In this document: piece after piece, positions 17,519-26,426 of the stretch
How positions within the stretch are numbered: position 1 is the first letter of the stretch
How the letters are laid out: the number at the start of each line of letters is the position of its first letter
DNA from: Litchfieldella xinjiangensis
Lineage (GTDB): Bacteria; Pseudomonadota; Gammaproteobacteria; Pseudomonadales; Halomonadaceae
DNA: 64,000 bases
NCBI RefSeq assembly: GCF_000759345.1
Contig: NZ_JPZL01000004.1
Location: 434,001 to 498,000, forward strand
Direction: 5' to 3'
Made by a program: the position numbers and the translations under genes
Notes under the pieces: model-generated
Databases searched by the model: none
Seen by the model: the letters and a program-made list of their open reading frames with translations, nothing else
What the model was told of the DNA's origin: nothing

Positions 17519-18930
17519 GAATCACTGTCCTGCGTGGCCATGGGTTCAGTCACGGCTGAGGGAGAAGCGGAATGAGAGAAAAAGCCCAACATGGGGGTCG
17601 TGGCGCCTTCGATACGCCGGCCGTCATCGAGTGTGATCACGAAGGGCTGGGCTTCGATTCCCACCGTCAGACGCGCATCGAGCAATTGGGTATCCACGAA
17701 GGTATTGAGCAGTTGCGCCAGGCAATCGTCATCCTCGAAGCGATGCCAACCTTCACTGAGCGCGTCCGGCAGCGATAACGGTGCGGCCTCGAGGCGCTCG
17801 CGCAATGCCGGGCCCCGGGCCTCGAGAAACCGTGCCAGCAACGGATCTTCCGGCCTGGCATCGGACTGTTCGTCGAACACCAGCGCCGTGGCGCTCTTCT
17901 CGGCACGCCGGGTCTCGACGAAGGGAATCAGTGTGTCGACACGCGGCACCGCAACAGCCAGCGCAAACGGCATCATGCGTCCGACCAGGGCATCGCGCAG
18001 CGGCGCCTGGAGGGGAGTACTCAGCAATTGCCGAGACAGGTCGGCGAAATCGATCACTCCCATCGACTGGATACGACCTTCGGCAATATCCGAGAGCAAC
18101 TCGGAGAGTCGCCGCGAAAGGTTCTCGATGGCCGTCAGGACGCGCCCGATGGCACTCGACAGCATGCGCAGGTCCCACCCTTCATCCGAATGAGCGTCTG
18201 CCCATGTCTCGAAGCGTGACAGCGTCTCGGGAGTGGCCAGCTGGGTGCGGGCACTGAGCAGGGTACTCTGGATCGTAGATAGCGCATTGTGATAATGGCG
18301 CTCGTTATCGAGAAAGGCGCTCAGCTTGCCTTCTCGAGTGGGGTTCTCGCGGATGCGGCGCAGTTCCTGGGTCAGCGCACGAATCGCCATCAGGATCTGA
18401 TTGGTGATATCCGGAATGCGCGCAAAGTCTCCCCGTGCCAGGGCGGCCAGTACCTTGGCGGCATCATATTCGGAATACAGCAGATCCTCGACCTGGCTGG
18501 CCAGGGTGACCGCCTGGCGCCCACTCGGGGTGAGGCGCACCTGGCCGGTCTGTCCCTGCTTTTCAATCAATGCCGTTCGCTTGGTACTGAGCCGTCCCCG
18601 CTCGTTATCGGTCGCATCCCGATAATTGAGTTCGCTCGGCGTCGCGAGCAGGTTGACGACGAAGCTGAGATCGTCAGCGGGTAAGTGGGGATAGAAATCC
18701 CGCAGGTGTGCCAGGCAACGTGTCTGGGAGACAAAAGCGCTGTTGGTGGCAAAGTCGACGTCGAGCAAGTAGTCGAGCAACAGGCAGCCCACGTCGAGCC
18801 AGTAGCCATCGCGCAGGCCACGGCGCTGCTCCTGGCTGACCTGAACGAAGGCCGAACCCGGCTCATGAGCGCTGTCATGCAGATCGATTAGCCGCGTGGT
18901 GGCGACAAGAAGCTTGCTCCAGGCGGTCAT
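17515..18930 (-). CDS. MukF/MksF/JetA-like kleisin subunit
   Basis: This 471-residue, mostly helical protein begins the condensin operon. An N-terminal winged-helix region (about 40-150, including an RGRLSTKRTALIEKQGQTGQVRLTPSGRQA wing) is followed by long helices (about 150-300) and a C-terminal winged helix (about 380-450), the MukF-like layout. The family bridges the two ATPase heads of the SMC dimer and recruits the E subunit. It lies 71 bp downstream of the BCCT gene on the same strand, so readthrough from that gene is possible. An SD-like GGGGA precedes ATG 18930. Sequence divergence prevents separating Mks from Jet type by eye. Confidence 0.78.
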   Translation of the reverse strand: MTAWSKLLVATTRLIDLHDSAHEPGSAFVQVSQEQRRGLRDGYWLDVGCLLLDYLLDVDFATNSAFVSQTRCLAHLRDFYPHLPADDLSFVVNLLATPSELNYRDATDNERGRLSTKRTALIEKQGQTGQVRLTPSGRQAVTLASQVEDLLYSEYDAAKVLAALARGDFARIPDITNQILMAIRALTQELRRIRENPTREGKLSAFLDNERHYHNALSTIQSTLLSARTQLATPETLSRFETWADAHSDEGWDLRMLSSAIGRVLTAIENLSRRLSELLSDIAEGRIQSMGVIDFADLSRQLLSTPLQAPLRDALVGRMMPFALAVAVPRVDTLIPFVETRRAEKSATALVFDEQSDARPEDPLLARFLEARGPALRERLEAAPLSLPDALSEGWHRFEDDDCLAQLLNTFVDTQLLDARLTVGIEAQPFVITLDDGRRIEGATTPMLGFFSHSASPSAVTEPMATQDSDS

Positions 18931-19001
18931 GGATCATCCCCGAGGGCGAAAAACCGCCATTATGCCAAGGGAGACGCCATGGGGCATAGCCAGGGCTTGG
19001 C

Positions 19002-20612
19002 TTAAAGCTCATCCACCCGCGGGGGTTTGCCCACCTTCACTTCACTGAGGTTTTCGGTCAACAAGCCGCGTACCAGGGCGAACATCATCCCGAAGACCAG
19101 AATGAACATCGGTAGACCGACGACAGTGATGACCTGCTGCAAGGCGGTCAGTCCCGCCTCGCCCGCAAGCACGATAAGCATGGCGGCCAGCACCCCCTCG
19201 GACACGCCCCAGAATACCCGCTGATGCCAAGGCCCCGGTTCGGGGGTTCCGGTACACAGCATGTCGACGACCAGCGAGGCCGAATCCGACGAGGTCGCAA
19301 AGAAGATGGCCACGATGACCACCGCCAGCCCTTGTATCAGCGTGGTGCCAGGGAAGTTCTCAAAGAACGCGAACATCGCCAGCGGAATACTCTCTTCCAC
19401 CGCCGCGGACAGTACTCCAGCTTGCTCCCCAAGGGCGGCCCGAGCCTCTTCGCCGATGCCGTCGATCTGCATGGCCGACCAGCCAAAGACCGCGAACCAC
19501 ACCAGGGTGAAGGTGGACGGTGCGAACAGCACGCCGAGCACGAACTCTCGGATGGTCCTCCCACGTGAGATGCGGGCCACGAAAATGCCGATGAACGGCG
19601 ACCAGGTGACCGTCCACGCCCAATAGAAAACGGTCCAGCCACCCTGCCAGCCCCAACCACCCTCGTCTTGCGCATATTCAGCCAGCGCATCGTTCCAGAA
19701 CGCCATGGGGACGATGTTGGAAATATAGATACCGAAGGTCTCGATCATGGAACGCAGGAGAAACACGGTCGATCCCGTGAAAAGGATAAACAGCATCAAT
19801 CCGACAGCCATGCCGATATTGATGTTGGAAAGTATCTTGATGCCTTTGTCCAGGCCGGCCACGATCGAACACACCGCCACGGTGGTCAGGATGGCTATGA
19901 TGATGACCTTGGGCATCACGGCATTCGGAATGCCGAACAATTCCGTAAGGCCGGCATTGATCTGCTGGGTGCCCAAACCGATCGAGACCGCAACGCCGAA
20001 CAAGGTACCGAGAATGGCGAAGACATCGAGCGCCTTGCCGAGGGGCCCATAGATCCGGTCACCGATCAGCGAGTAGAAGACCGAACTGAAACGCATCGGC
20101 AGATCATAACGATAAATGAAATACGCGAACGCCAGTCCCGGCAGCGTGAAGATCGCCCAGGTATGCAATCCCAGATGATAGATCGCGAAACCCATCGCAT
20201 CGTCGGCGGCTTCCACCGTGAATGGTTCGACATCCGGGCGCGGCGGATTGGCAAAGTGAGATATGGGCTCGGCCACGCCCCAGAACATCAGCACTGTACC
20301 GATGCCCCCGGCAAACAGCATGGTGAACCAGGACAAATTGCCGTAGTCAGGCTTGGCGTCATTGCCACCCAAACGAATCGCACCAAAACGGCTGATGGCC
20401 ACCCACAACAGGAACGCCACCCAACTGGTGACCCCGAAGATGAAAAACCAGCCCAGGTTGGTGACAATCCAGGCCCTTCCCGCACCAAAGGCGTCCCCGA
20501 TCGGACCGGGCGCTATCAATAGCGCCACCAGGAAAATCACCATGATGCCGGCCGATACGAAAAAAATGGTCGGGTCGGTTTGCAGTCCTAGTTTGCGCGC
20601 TAGCTTTTCCAT
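19002..20612 (-). CDS. BCCT-family betaine/choline/carnitine transporter
   Basis: This 536-residue protein has about 12 hydrophobic segments and the BCCT signature WAWTVTWSPFIGIFVARISRG with the following RTIREFVLGV. Also visible are the glycine/tryptophan-rich GWGWQGGWTVFYW segment and the early NLGWFFIFG. These Na+- or H+-coupled carriers import glycine betaine, choline or related quaternary ammonium compounds for osmoprotection, as expected in a halophile. The C-terminal cytoplasmic tail is short (about 20 residues), unlike the long osmosensing tails of BetP or BetT. ATG 20612 has an AGGA site 7 nt upstream. Confidence 0.95.
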   Translation of the reverse strand: MEKLARKLGLQTDPTIFFVSAGIMVIFLVALLIAPGPIGDAFGAGRAWIVTNLGWFFIFGVTSWVAFLLWVAISRFGAIRLGGNDAKPDYGNLSWFTMLFAGGIGTVLMFWGVAEPISHFANPPRPDVEPFTVEAADDAMGFAIYHLGLHTWAIFTLPGLAFAYFIYRYDLPMRFSSVFYSLIGDRIYGPLGKALDVFAILGTLFGVAVSIGLGTQQINAGLTELFGIPNAVMPKVIIIAILTTVAVCSIVAGLDKGIKILSNINIGMAVGLMLFILFTGSTVFLLRSMIETFGIYISNIVPMAFWNDALAEYAQDEGGWGWQGGWTVFYWAWTVTWSPFIGIFVARISRGRTIREFVLGVLFAPSTFTLVWFAVFGWSAMQIDGIGEEARAALGEQAGVLSAAVEESIPLAMFAFFENFPGTTLIQGLAVVIVAIFFATSSDSASLVVDMLCTGTPEPGPWHQRVFWGVSEGVLAAMLIVLAGEAGLTALQQVITVVGLPMFILVFGMMFALVRGLLTENLSEVKVGKPPRVDEL

Positions 20613-20740
20613 TGAGATTTCCTTGATATTTCTAAGGTTAACCTAGAAGCAGATAAGCCAAGCGTCGAGCGGAATAAGCAATAACTAGAACCTAAGGGGG
20701 CAGACCTCCTTGCGAGTGCAGGCAGCGGTCACGACAGGCA

Positions 20741-21310
20741 TCAGGTTCGTCCACGACTCTCTCCGTGACCTATGCCGCCAGCTATCAAGTGTGCCGCACG
20801 CAGCGGCTCGGGAATGTTACCGTTGATCGCGGTGGCGCTTATTACATTTGCGGCTTCTTCACGCGTGATGCCAACCCGCTGGACATGCACATGGCCCAAG
20901 GGCTCCATCGGTCCGAGACGTTCCACCAACGCCCATTTTCGCGCTCCCCCAGGTATGCGCTCCAGCAGAGCGCGCCGCATCGCCTCGGGGCGTGGCGCGT
21001 GGCGGGCCACTACCAGGGCGGGAATTCCCAACGCCCCGCACAGTTGCGGGACGTCAATCACATTGAAGCCGGCCAGTGCCACACCTTGCAGCAACACCAG
21101 TTGGGCATGAGCACCGAATTTGGAACCGCGCACCAGGCGTGTCAGCACGGAGGTGCTGTTTCGGCCGTCGCGACGGACTTTACCGGACACGACCCCCTCC
21201 ATCCGCGCACCAGCGAAGATCGTGCCGATCACCCGGACATCCCCCCGGTGTGCTCGGGGAAACGGGCAGTCGTCGAAGCCGACGATATGAGAGAAGGTGC
21301 GTGGCGTCAT
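20741..21310 (-). CDS. DUF99-family protein
   Basis: This 189-residue protein shows the DUF99 pattern: N-terminal SHIVGFDDCPF, VRVIGTIFAGARMEGVVSG, a central VVLLQGVALAGFNVIDVPQL-like strand and helix, GIPALVVAR and a C-terminal ITREEAANVISAT helix. DUF99 is best known from archaea, where it has been annotated as endonuclease dU; bacterial members are uncharacterised. ATG 21310 is preceded by GAGG. It is divergent from phhB across 133 bp and separated by 128 bp from the BCCT gene. Family assignment is firm; function is not assigned. Confidence 0.82.
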   Translation of the reverse strand: MTPRTFSHIVGFDDCPFPRAHRGDVRVIGTIFAGARMEGVVSGKVRRDGRNSTSVLTRLVRGSKFGAHAQLVLLQGVALAGFNVIDVPQLCGALGIPALVVARHAPRPEAMRRALLERIPGGARKWALVERLGPMEPLGHVHVQRVGITREEAANVISATAINGNIPEPLRAAHLIAGGIGHGESRGRT

Positions 21311-21443
21311 CGATCCCTCTGCCGCATTGTCTCGCTCGTCATGGTGCCCCTCTTCTCTTGCGAAACATCAACTAGCGTACAAGCTGTCGCGCCGTCCTGC
21401 ATAAGCTAGGCTGGTAGAAACCCAAGCAAGGCAAGCAGGCAAT

Positions 21444-21782
21444 ATGAGCGAGCTTTCAAGCCAATCCTGCGAGGCGTGCAGCAAAAACGCACCCCGTGCG
21501 ACGGCTGCCGAAATCCAGACGTACATGGCCGACCTGCCTGAGTGGCAGATCGTCGAACGCGATGGCATCATGCAGGTAGAGCGTGCGTTCACGTTCAAGG
21601 ACTTCAAGCAAGCCCTGGCGTTTACCAACCGTGTTGGCGACATCGCCGAGGCGGCGGGCCACCATCCAGCCCTTCTCACCGAATGGGGGAAGGTCACCGT
21701 GACCTGGTGGTCCCACAAGCTCAAGGGCTTGCACAAGAACGATTTCATTCTGGCCGCTAGAACCGACGAGGTAGCGACGTAA
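21444..21782 (+). CDS. phhB: Pterin-4a-carbinolamine dehydratase
   Basis: This 112-residue protein recycles the 4a-hydroxytetrahydrobiopterin formed by phenylalanine hydroxylase. The active-site motif is present ([31 protein letters not shown]), with the conserved His pair and WGKV/TWWSH elements. The next gene begins 1 bp after its stop and encodes an aromatic aminotransferase, matching the phhB-phhC end of the Pseudomonas phhABC operon. No phhA (phenylalanine 4-hydroxylase) lies upstream; the neighbour is a divergent DUF99 gene. Confidence 0.95.
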   Translation: MSELSSQSCEACSKNAPRATAAEIQTYMADLPEWQIVERDGIMQVERAFTFKDFKQALAFTNRVGDIAEAAGHHPALLTEWGKVTVTWWSHKLKGLHKNDFILAARTDEVAT

Positions 21783-21783
21783 C

Positions 21784-22971
21784 ATGTTCGAGCAGATACA
21801 GCGGGTTCCCGGGGATGCCATTCTCGGGCTGATCGAGGCCTTCAACAAGGATACCAACCCCAACAAGGTCGACCTGGGGGTCGGTGTGTACCGTGATGCC
21901 GAGGGCACCACGCCGATCATGCGGGCGGTCAAGGAAGCCGAGGCGCTGCTGCTCAAGAACGAGACCACCAAGAGCTACATCGGCTCGCACGGCGACCCCC
22001 GTTACGCCAAGGTCGTCCTACCGATGGTGCTGGGCGAGGATTCGCCGGTCCTGGCCGCGGGACGCGCCAGCCTGACGCAATCCCCCGGCGGCACCGGCGC
22101 CCTGCGTCTAGCTGCCGATTTCATCCATACCCAATTGCCTGGCAAAGGCATATGGGTCAGTGACCCGACCTGGCCGAATCACCTGGGTATCTTCGAAGCC
22201 GCCGGTGTCACCCTGCGCAAATACCCCTATGTCGATGCCGAAAACCGCCTGGATTTCCCGGGGATGCTCGCCGCCCTCAAGGAGATTCCCGAAGGCGACG
22301 TGGTGTTGCTGCATGCCTGTTGCCACAACCCCTCGGGCTTCGATCTGAATGCCGATCAGTGGCAGCAAGTCCTCGAGGTCGTCAAGGACCGCAAGCTCCT
22401 GCCGCTGATCGACTTCGCCTATCAAGGCTTCGGCGATGGCCTCGATGAGGACGCCTATGGCGTACGCCTGCTGGCTGAAAATCTCGATGAAGCCCTGATC
22501 ACCAGTTCGTGCTCAAAGAACTTCGGCCTGTATCGCGAACGTACCGGTGCGCTTATCGCCATCGCCGGCGACAACGAGCAGATGGAAAACGTACGCTCCC
22601 AGATAGCGATCGTGGCTCGCGAGAACTATTCTAACCCGCCCGCCCATGGCGGCGCCATTGTCGCCGAGATTCTCGAATCCGCCGAGTTGGCCAAGCAATG
22701 GCGCGAGGAACTGACCGAGATGCGCAATCGCATCAACGGCCTGCGTCGAGATTTCGTCGAGGCGCTCAAGCCTTTTGAGCTCGACGAGAAATATGCCTTC
22801 ATCGCCGAGCAGCGGGGCATGTTCTCTTATACGGGGCTGAGCCCCGAACAGGTCGATCGCCTCCGCGAAGAATTCGGCATCTACATGGTCCGCTCGGGGC
22901 GCGCCAATGTGGCCGGGCTGGCTAGCGAGAACCTGCCCTACGTGGCCAAGGCAATCGCTGCGGTCAATTGA
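21784..22971 (+). CDS. phhC: Aromatic amino acid aminotransferase
   Basis: This 395-residue PLP fold-type I aminotransferase belongs to the AspC/TyrB subgroup. It has NKVDLGVGVYRD, the HACCHNPSGFD motif, an IDFAYQGFGDG segment and the PLP lysine in ITSSCSKNFGLYRERTG (SCSKN). It probably interconverts aromatic amino acids and 2-oxo acids with glutamate/2-oxoglutarate, in tyrosine synthesis or breakdown. Adjacency to phhB supports the phhC label over aspartate aminotransferase, though activity on aspartate is likely too. A strong terminator follows at 22998-23030. Confidence 0.9.
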   Translation: MFEQIQRVPGDAILGLIEAFNKDTNPNKVDLGVGVYRDAEGTTPIMRAVKEAEALLLKNETTKSYIGSHGDPRYAKVVLPMVLGEDSPVLAAGRASLTQSPGGTGALRLAADFIHTQLPGKGIWVSDPTWPNHLGIFEAAGVTLRKYPYVDAENRLDFPGMLAALKEIPEGDVVLLHACCHNPSGFDLNADQWQQVLEVVKDRKLLPLIDFAYQGFGDGLDEDAYGVRLLAENLDEALITSSCSKNFGLYRERTGALIAIAGDNEQMENVRSQIAIVARENYSNPPAHGGAIVAEILESAELAKQWREELTEMRNRINGLRRDFVEALKPFELDEKYAFIAEQRGMFSYTGLSPEQVDRLREEFGIYMVRSGRANVAGLASENLPYVAKAIAAVN

Positions 22972-22997
22972 TCCAACGTTTACTGAAGTCACCATGA

Positions 22998-23030
22998 ACG
23001 CCCGGGAGCCTGACGCTCCCGGGCGTTTTA
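22998..23030 (+). terminator. Rho-independent terminator after phhBC
   Basis: A perfect 12-bp GC-rich stem ACGCCCGGGAGC / GCTCCCGGGCGT (22998-23009 and 23015-23026) with a 5-nt loop is followed by TTTTA. It sits 26 nt after the aminotransferase stop and before the convergent MATE gene. Confidence 0.92.
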
Positions 23031-23064
23031 ACTTTGGGCCTTATGTCACTTTGGGCCTTGTGTC
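23031..23064. repeat. 17-bp tandem duplication
   Basis: ACTTTGGGCCTTATGTC (23031-23047) is followed directly by ACTTTGGGCCTTGTGTC (23048-23064), with a single mismatch. It lies between the phhBC terminator and the MATE stop codon (23063-23065) and overlaps that stop by two bases. It probably arose by local slippage. Confidence 0.85.
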
Positions 23065-24406
23065 ACTTTTGCCCCGTCGGTCGCATGCTTCGCAGATACC
23101 ATAACCAGGCTATCAGCCCCGCCATGATATTCCCCACCGCGGCACCCACACCCACGCCCCAGACACCCCAAAGCTGGGCGCCCAGCCACAAGCAAGGCAG
23201 ATAACAGACAAACAATCGGGCCGCGGACAGCAGCATCGAGCCAAAAGGCCTGCCCAAGGCATTGCCGGCAGAAACCACCACCATGCAAAGTCCCAGCAGG
23301 GCGTAGCTGGGCAGCATGAAACGTATCAATAGGGTCAGTTCTTCACGCACCTCGGGCGTACCTGACAGCATCACTGCGACCCAAGGAGCCAATAGTGCCA
23401 GCACGATGCCCAGCATGCCTTGCCACAGGAGAACGACCCGCGCCGCCAGGCGCATGAGACGCTGGATTTGAGCCCAGTCATTGGCGCCATAGCAGCGGCC
23501 CAGCCATGGGGGAAGCGACATCGTCAGTGCGAGAACGACCATCAGGCTCACGGTTTCCAGGCGGCTGGCCAGCCCCCAGGCTGCGACTGCGCTCTCCCCC
23601 AGCGTGGCCACGATACTGATCGCCAGCATGGCCGAGAGGGGCGGCATAAGCTGACCTACCATGGCGGGGCCGGCAATACCGATGAAGGTGGGGCCCGACT
23701 GCCGCACTTCGTGCCCCAGCCCCTGGCGGGAAAGCCAACCGGTCCCCTTCAGGCGCGCCGCGATCATTACCAGCCCCGAGCCGAATGCCACCACGGTCGC
23801 CCAGGCTGCACCGGGCAACCCCAACCCCGGCCATTCCCCTACGCCGAAGATCAAAATCGGGTCTATCGCGAGGTTGATGAGGCTGGTCACGACCATCAGC
23901 TTGCCAGGCAAGCGCGTGTCGCCATGCGCACGAAACAGGCTATAGCCGAAATACAACGCGGCCCCCAGCCAGGAAGCAAGCAGTTGCGGCGCCCAATAGC
24001 CGCGAATCAATGCGAGGTTGTCAGGGTCCGCTCCCAACAGAAGGAACAAGGGCCGATGGGTCACCCAAAGCCCCAACACGAGTAGCGCGGTTACACCCCC
24101 TGCGCTCATCAAGGCCAAGCTGCCCTGTCGGCGTGCGCGCTGCACGTCGCCGGCTCCCAGAGTCCGGGATATCAATGCCGCAATGGCGATCCCCAGGCCC
24201 ACCTGGACACCGATGATCAAGAACGACAATGGGAAGGTGAACGATTGGGCCGCGAGAGGCGCGGTGCCCAGCCTCGAGATGAAAGCGCTGTCGACGAGTT
24301 GGAAGCCGAGAAGCGAGAGTACACCAATCGCCATGGGCCAGGTCTGGCGCCATAACTGTCGTTTCATTGAGGGAGAAGAGGAAACCGCAGACGGAGAAGG
24401 CGACAC
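23063..24406 (-). CDS. MATE-family multidrug efflux transporter
   Basis: This 447-residue protein has 12 hydrophobic segments in two related halves, typical of MATE (NorM/DinF-like) Na+- or H+-coupled drug exporters. TM1 contains GVLSLLGFQLVDSAFISRLGTAPLAAQS, the usual position of the conserved D and A-L-A-A motif. I chose GTG at 24406 because TTTAGGAG lies 5 nt upstream; the frame remains open for 38 codons further, without a ribosome site. The gene is convergent with phhC and 47 bp upstream of the end of the GGDEF-EAL gene on the same strand. The substrate is unknown. Confidence 0.9.
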   Translation of the reverse strand: MSPSPSAVSSSPSMKRQLWRQTWPMAIGVLSLLGFQLVDSAFISRLGTAPLAAQSFTFPLSFLIIGVQVGLGIAIAALISRTLGAGDVQRARRQGSLALMSAGGVTALLVLGLWVTHRPLFLLLGADPDNLALIRGYWAPQLLASWLGAALYFGYSLFRAHGDTRLPGKLMVVTSLINLAIDPILIFGVGEWPGLGLPGAAWATVVAFGSGLVMIAARLKGTGWLSRQGLGHEVRQSGPTFIGIAGPAMVGQLMPPLSAMLAISIVATLGESAVAAWGLASRLETVSLMVVLALTMSLPPWLGRCYGANDWAQIQRLMRLAARVVLLWQGMLGIVLALLAPWVAVMLSGTPEVREELTLLIRFMLPSYALLGLCMVVVSAGNALGRPFGSMLLSAARLFVCYLPCLWLGAQLWGVWGVGVGAAVGNIMAGLIAWLWYLRSMRPTGQK

Positions 24407-24452
24407 ATGCGCTCCTAAAGGCGTAAAGCCCTCATTGTACGCAGTCGCTCGG

Positions 24453-26426
24453 CTAGTCTCGAATGATACGTGGCACGACCAACAACCTGACTGCCAGCAT
24501 CCGCTGGATATCCGCAGCACTCATGGGCTTGTAATGGTAGAACCCTTGAACCAGATCGCAGCCCAACTCCTGAACCAGCTCGAGTTGCTCCTCATTTTCG
24601 ACACCTTCGGCAACGACTTCCAGTCCCAGGCGGTGCCCGATGAAGACGGTGGCCGCCATGATGGCCCGGTCACTCAGATCGCTCGGTGCGTCACGGACGA
24701 AACTGCGATCGATCTTGAGTGCCGTGACCGGAAACAGCTTCAGGTAGCTCAAGGAAGAGTAGCCCGTGCCGAAGTCATCGATGGCGATTTTCATGCCCCG
24801 GTGATGCAGACGGCGCAGCACATCGAGGACACGATCATCGGATTGAATGAGGACGTTCTCGGTCAGTTCGATACCGATATCGCGAGGAGAGAGGCCAAAT
24901 TCCTGCATGCAAGCCTCGAGGTGGTCGAACACATCGAGTTGGCTCACCTGCTTGCCCGACAGATTGATGTCGATGCGATGATCTCCGAGCCCCACCCGCT
25001 TCCACTCGGCCTGCTGACGACACGCTTCACGAATGACCCATTCGCCGATGCGATGGATCAGGCTAGAGCGCTCCGCCACGGGGATGAACTCGGCGGGAGA
25101 CACCGTACCGCCTTCTTGCGGAAACCACCTGAGCAACGCCTCCAGATTCTCGATCCGACCACTTCGCGCTGCCACTTGAGGCTGATAATGCAAGGCCAGC
25201 TCGCCGCGCCGCAGGGCGTGTCGTAACCGTTCCACCATATGGTGTTGGCGAACCAGCTCGTCATGAACTTCTTTCTGGAAGAACCCATAACGATTGCTGC
25301 CGGAGAGCTTGGCGCGGTTCTTGGCAACGTCGGCATTATGGATCAGCTCGCGTGCCGTGGTGCCGTTGTCGGGAAACAAGCTGATACCGATACTCGCCGA
25401 CACGTGTATTTCACGGTTCGTCAGGATAAAGGGCTCTGAAAAGACATCGAGCACCTTCTCGACCAGCCGCAACGCATCACCGCTGTGCTTGAGATGGGGG
25501 AACGCCATTGCGAACTCGTCACTGCCGAAGCGTGACAGCAGGTCGGAGCTGCGCTGACAGCGCCGCAGACGTTTGGCGACCTGAAACAGCAACGCATCCC
25601 CATGCTCGTAGCCTTGCGCATCGTTTATCTCGGCGAAGCGGTCGAGATCGATAACAAATACCGCGACGTAATCACCCATGGCATGGCAGCGCTCGGTGAA
25701 TGCATTGAGCTCGCTCTCGAAGGTCTGCCGGTTGGGCAAGTGGGTCAAGCTATCGAAGCGGGTAAGGAACTCAAGGTCACGCCGGGCCTGTTTCTGTACC
25801 GACAGGTCGACATCGACACAGAACATCAGCGGGTCCTGGGTCTGCTCGCCAAGCATGACGTGATGAGAGAATACCGCCACCGGGGCACCGGATTTATGCC
25901 TAAGCTCCAGCTCCGCGGCAGGAATCTCAGTGCCGTGGGTCATCCAGAGACGATGGGCGGCAATCACTTCTTCACGCATTGGCTCGGGAATGATCAAGTC
26001 TTCGAGAGCTCGCCCCTGGGCTTCGCACGGGGTATAGCCATAAAGTTGCGTGCTGGCCTCGTTCCAGTAGATGACCCGACGGTGTCGATCATAGCCTTGG
26101 ACGGCCACTTTGGGCAGGCTCTCGAGCAATGCACGAAAGCGCTGTTCGCTGTCGCTGAGACGGCGCTGCGCTACCTGCAACTCACCTGACGCAGGCGAAG
26201 CCCTGCCCGTTTGTGATTGCCACTGTTGCCATACGAGAAACGCGCTTGCCAGCATGCCCACGGCCGGTGCCACAGCCAGAAGCGAGGGCACGCTGAGTAG
26301 AAACCACACAACCAACAGGGCCATTATTCCCGCAGCGACCGCCGCGCCCTTGAGCGCATGTCGCTCGCGCTTGAGCCAAGCCCAGGCGCTTTCCTGTGTC
26401 TCCCCTACCGTCGGCTTCTTCTTCAT
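24453..26426 (-). CDS. PAS-GGDEF-EAL c-di-GMP signalling protein, membrane-anchored
   Basis: This protein has about 657 residues from the chosen start. It has two N-terminal membrane segments (about 25-70), a PAS domain (about 90-200), GGDEF (about 215-380) and EAL (about 395-640). The GGDEF site reads GSDEF (near 299), with RSSD as a possible I-site, so cyclase activity is doubtful. The EAL domain looks complete: EALLRW, ELTEN, IDDFGTGYSS, the KIDRSF lysine and VAEGVEN. Net phosphodiesterase activity is inferred. The start is uncertain: ATG 26426, 26450 and 26462 are all in frame, and none has a well-spaced ribosome site. Confidence 0.9.
   Translation of the reverse strand: MKKKPTVGETQESAWAWLKRERHALKGAAVAAGIMALLVVWFLLSVPSLLAVAPAVGMLASAFLVWQQWQSQTGRASPASGELQVAQRRLSDSEQRFRALLESLPKVAVQGYDRHRRVIYWNEASTQLYGYTPCEAQGRALEDLIIPEPMREEVIAAHRLWMTHGTEIPAAELELRHKSGAPVAVFSHHVMLGEQTQDPLMFCVDVDLSVQKQARRDLEFLTRFDSLTHLPNRQTFESELNAFTERCHAMGDYVAVFVIDLDRFAEINDAQGYEHGDALLFQVAKRLRRCQRSSDLLSRFGSDEFAMAFPHLKHSGDALRLVEKVLDVFSEPFILTNREIHVSASIGISLFPDNGTTARELIHNADVAKNRAKLSGSNRYGFFQKEVHDELVRQHHMVERLRHALRRGELALHYQPQVAARSGRIENLEALLRWFPQEGGTVSPAEFIPVAERSSLIHRIGEWVIREACRQQAEWKRVGLGDHRIDINLSGKQVSQLDVFDHLEACMQEFGLSPRDIGIELTENVLIQSDDRVLDVLRRLHHRGMKIAIDDFGTGYSSLSYLKLFPVTALKIDRSFVRDAPSDLSDRAIMAATVFIGHRLGLEVVAEGVENEEQLELVQELGCDLVQGFYHYKPMSAADIQRMLAVRLLVVPRIIRD

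Noticed and set aside
11293-20612. Complete Wadjet (JetABCD) defence system
   Set aside because: No Toprim/JetD-like gene flanks the SMC operon: a BCCT transporter lies on one side and efflux genes on the other. Without the nuclease a defence role is not supported, so it is described as condensin-like.
24018-25226. 402-codon plus-strand frame
   Set aside because: It spans two real minus-strand genes (MATE and EAL) and their junction, so cannot be coding alongside both.
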